The notes beneath the pieces are model-generated. The model made no database searches. It was not told the origin of the DNA and saw only the letters and a list, made by a program, of their open reading frames with translations. Source: Cryptococcus deneoformans JEC21 (Eukaryota > Basidiomycota > Tremellomycetes > Tremellales > Cryptococcaceae). From it: 32,500 bases of DNA. Each line of letters opens with the position of its first letter. Within the stretch, counting starts at the first letter, position 1. Of the stretch, positions 30,873 to 32,500 are shown piece by piece. The DNA is taken from NCBI RefSeq assembly GCF_000091045.1, contig NC_006670.1:1730701-1763200 (forward strand), written 5' to 3'. Both the position numbers and the translations under genes were made by a program.

Positions 30873-32337
30873 ACCCTTGTCCCCACGCCTTCACCATCTT
30901 TTAATCCGCGAGCAGAGACCCAACGAGTTGACAAGAATCAGTCCTCGCCCTATTTCGACTGGCGGTTGTGGCTCACGAGCATCGTCGGGCTATAATTCCG
31001 CGATCCTTAACACACCGTTGTCCCCTTTGAGTGCCAACCCAGACCTTACGGTTTCCCCTCACTCGCAATCTCAACATGGTTCAATACGCCGTTCGGTTTC
31101 CCCTGCTTCAATGTCCTTTCACCTTTCATCCGAAGAGATACCGACGCCCAACAGACGCACCAACAGTATACTGTCGCTTTTGAATGGGCCGATGTCCTCT
31201 TCGCCTATATCTTGTATTGGTCCCTCTAACAGCTTTCCTTATAAGGCAGAGCTAGACAATAATCGTTATCAAGCGAATTCTCCTTATCCTCGTCCACCGC
31301 CTGCAACATTCCCAATAACAGAACATAGTCAAGCGACATACTTTGAGGAGCGGCCGTATTTACCCCCTACGCCGGGGTCCATTGAGACGTACAATCCAGG
31401 GCCTTCTTCATTTCCGGAGTTCCACCCCTACCATGCCCCAACAGCCCCTTACATGCCTCATGCAACAGACAGGCCAGGGATATACAGAAGGCATTCATCC
31501 CATCCTAATAAACATCACTCGCTGTACCCGAATCCAGTTCATCCCCCATTACACCGTCATTCTACCCCCCATTCTTCTTCTGCAACTCTCTCTACAAGAT
31601 TCGATGTTTCCCTTTCCTTCCCACCGCCTCCGCCACCCACAGCATATGCCAGTGGACCGTACGAATCTGACTTCCGCGTATCTGGCCCACGGGTCCCTAT
31701 CTCGAGAACCACCAAAGCGTGCAACAGTTGTAGAAACCGTAAAGTGAGGTGTGATGCTGGTGCCACGAACGGGGGCAGGGCTGGGGAAGCGCCTTGTACT
31801 CGATGCAAGGAGGGTAATTTGGAGTGCGTGTACACGAATGTGCAGAAGAAGAGAGGGCCTTGTCCTGGGTTAGTACCTCTCCTTGTCATTCCCGTTGCCA
31901 TCAGTAGGTGACTAACCACCGATTTTATGAGTAGTACTGCAAGGCCTACAGGGAGCAGATCCCGTCGCTCTTCAGTACAAAAACAACAGCAACAACAAAC
32001 GCCCACATCTCAACCCCCTTTGGCTCCATCACACCTCGATTCCATGTGGACAGATCATGGCAATCACTTGGACTCGGTCTCACCCTCGCAACGCTCCAGT
32101 ATCGCTTCCATTCAAACTTCTGTTGATGTAATCACTCCGGAAGAGATTACATTTGGGCACGTGGGAAGTTATGGCTTTCCATTCCCGCCGCACGCTTCGT
32201 CAAGTGCATTATCTCATGAATACGACTGGCATGCTACTAATAAGGCGGCTGTAGGGGGCAGTGTATCCGGATGGTCGGGCTCGCAGGTCGGGCCTCGGGG
32301 TTCTCATAGCGCAGCACCTTGGGAGGGAAGACGTTAA
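30814..32337 (+). CDS. Zn(2)Cys(6) (GAL4-type) transcription factor
   Basis: Fungal zinc-cluster DNA-binding regulator; target genes unknown. Model: join(30814..31868, 31935..32337), 485 aa. Residues 1-300 are Ser/Pro/His-rich and disordered, with repeated SP sites (RPLSPRLHHLL, TPLSPLSANP, RRSVSPASMS). The zinc cluster is at C303, C306, C313, C328, C331, C338 (ACNSCRNRKVRCD ... PCTRCKEGNLECVY), spacing CX2CX6CX14CX2CX6C, followed by the basic linker KKRGPCPG that is common in basidiomycete factors. The intron falls inside this linker; exon 2 adds GSRSRRSSVQK, a Gln tract, and a Ser/His/Gly-rich end. No middle homology (fungal_trans) domain is seen. ATG at 30814 is the first in frame; 30862 (MEDRPLSPRLHH) is an alternative. 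The acceptor at 31934 fits frame. Confidence 0.88.
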
Positions 32338-32500
32338 TTCACTGAAAACGAGCATCAGAGGAAATCATAGTTATTGCTCATAGATGTTTGCCGTGGTGTG
32401 AAAGGGAAGATATTTAAGGGTATGGTGATGTGTGCCTTTCCACTGGTGAATATAATAAACGATATATAAATCGCTCAATGGTGGACAGCATGTTGCAGTA
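32338..32500. other. 3' region of the zinc-cluster gene
   Basis: 163 bp after the stop codon. It contains AATATAATAAACG (about 32449-32461), an AATAAA-like polyadenylation signal area, and no further gene start before the window ends. Confidence 0.45.

Noticed and set aside
1..32500. tRNA genes, transposons, CRISPR arrays
   Set aside because: I looked for tRNA B-box-like sequences, terminal repeats with transposase-like frames and regularly spaced repeats; none was convincing.

Overview
This window is nuclear DNA from a fungus, most likely a basidiomycete yeast of the Tremellomycetes (Cryptococcus/Kwoniella-like). The evidence is the gene architecture: dense protein genes broken by many short GT-AG introns (mostly 45-75 nt, often with a CTRAY-like branch site 10-20 nt before the acceptor), microexons, short divergent promoters, a fungal gene set, and no operons or ribosome binding sites. 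No tRNA, rRNA, transposon or CRISPR array was found. All gene models were spliced by hand, and every model closes in frame across its junctions. I could not run a homology search, so family calls rest on recognised motifs.

Layout. 1-1453 (-): 5' part of an Ima1-type inner nuclear membrane protein, whose 3' end is outside the window. 1577-1989 (+): TFB5, a small TFIIH subunit. 2109-4841 (-): HOS3-like histone deacetylase. 5007-7579 (+): RSC4-like tandem bromodomain protein. 7738-8982 (-): dienelactone hydrolase family enzyme. 9716-11229 (+): protein with a C-terminal DM9/DUF3421 domain. 12082-14387 (+): Ser/Thr-rich single-pass membrane protein with a large cytoplasmic tail. 14770-17600 (+): PAT1, an mRNA decay factor. 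18253-23005 (-): large FSFG-repeat nucleoporin of nuclear-basket type. 23477-25656 (-): unrecognised protein. 26149-27654 (-): second Ser-rich single-pass membrane protein, ending in a PPxY-like tail. 29200-29954 (-): RSA3, a ribosome assembly factor. 30814-32337 (+): Zn(2)Cys(6) regulator.

Several neighbours form head-to-head pairs with short shared promoters: Ima1/TFB5 (123 bp) and HOS3/RSC4 (165 bp, carrying a tandem 42-bp duplication). Most genes are housekeeping and nuclear (transcription/repair, chromatin, nuclear envelope and pore, mRNA decay, ribosome assembly). They do not form a pathway cluster, and I see no evidence of a self-contained new defence, mobile or biosynthetic system.

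The points most worth a second look are: a probable GC-AG intron in the hydrolase gene; an unresolved splice site in the DM9 gene; the DM9 protein itself; the unrecognised gene at 23477-25656; a zinc cluster placed far from the N-terminus behind an overlapping uORF; and the duplicated element between the two chromatin genes.
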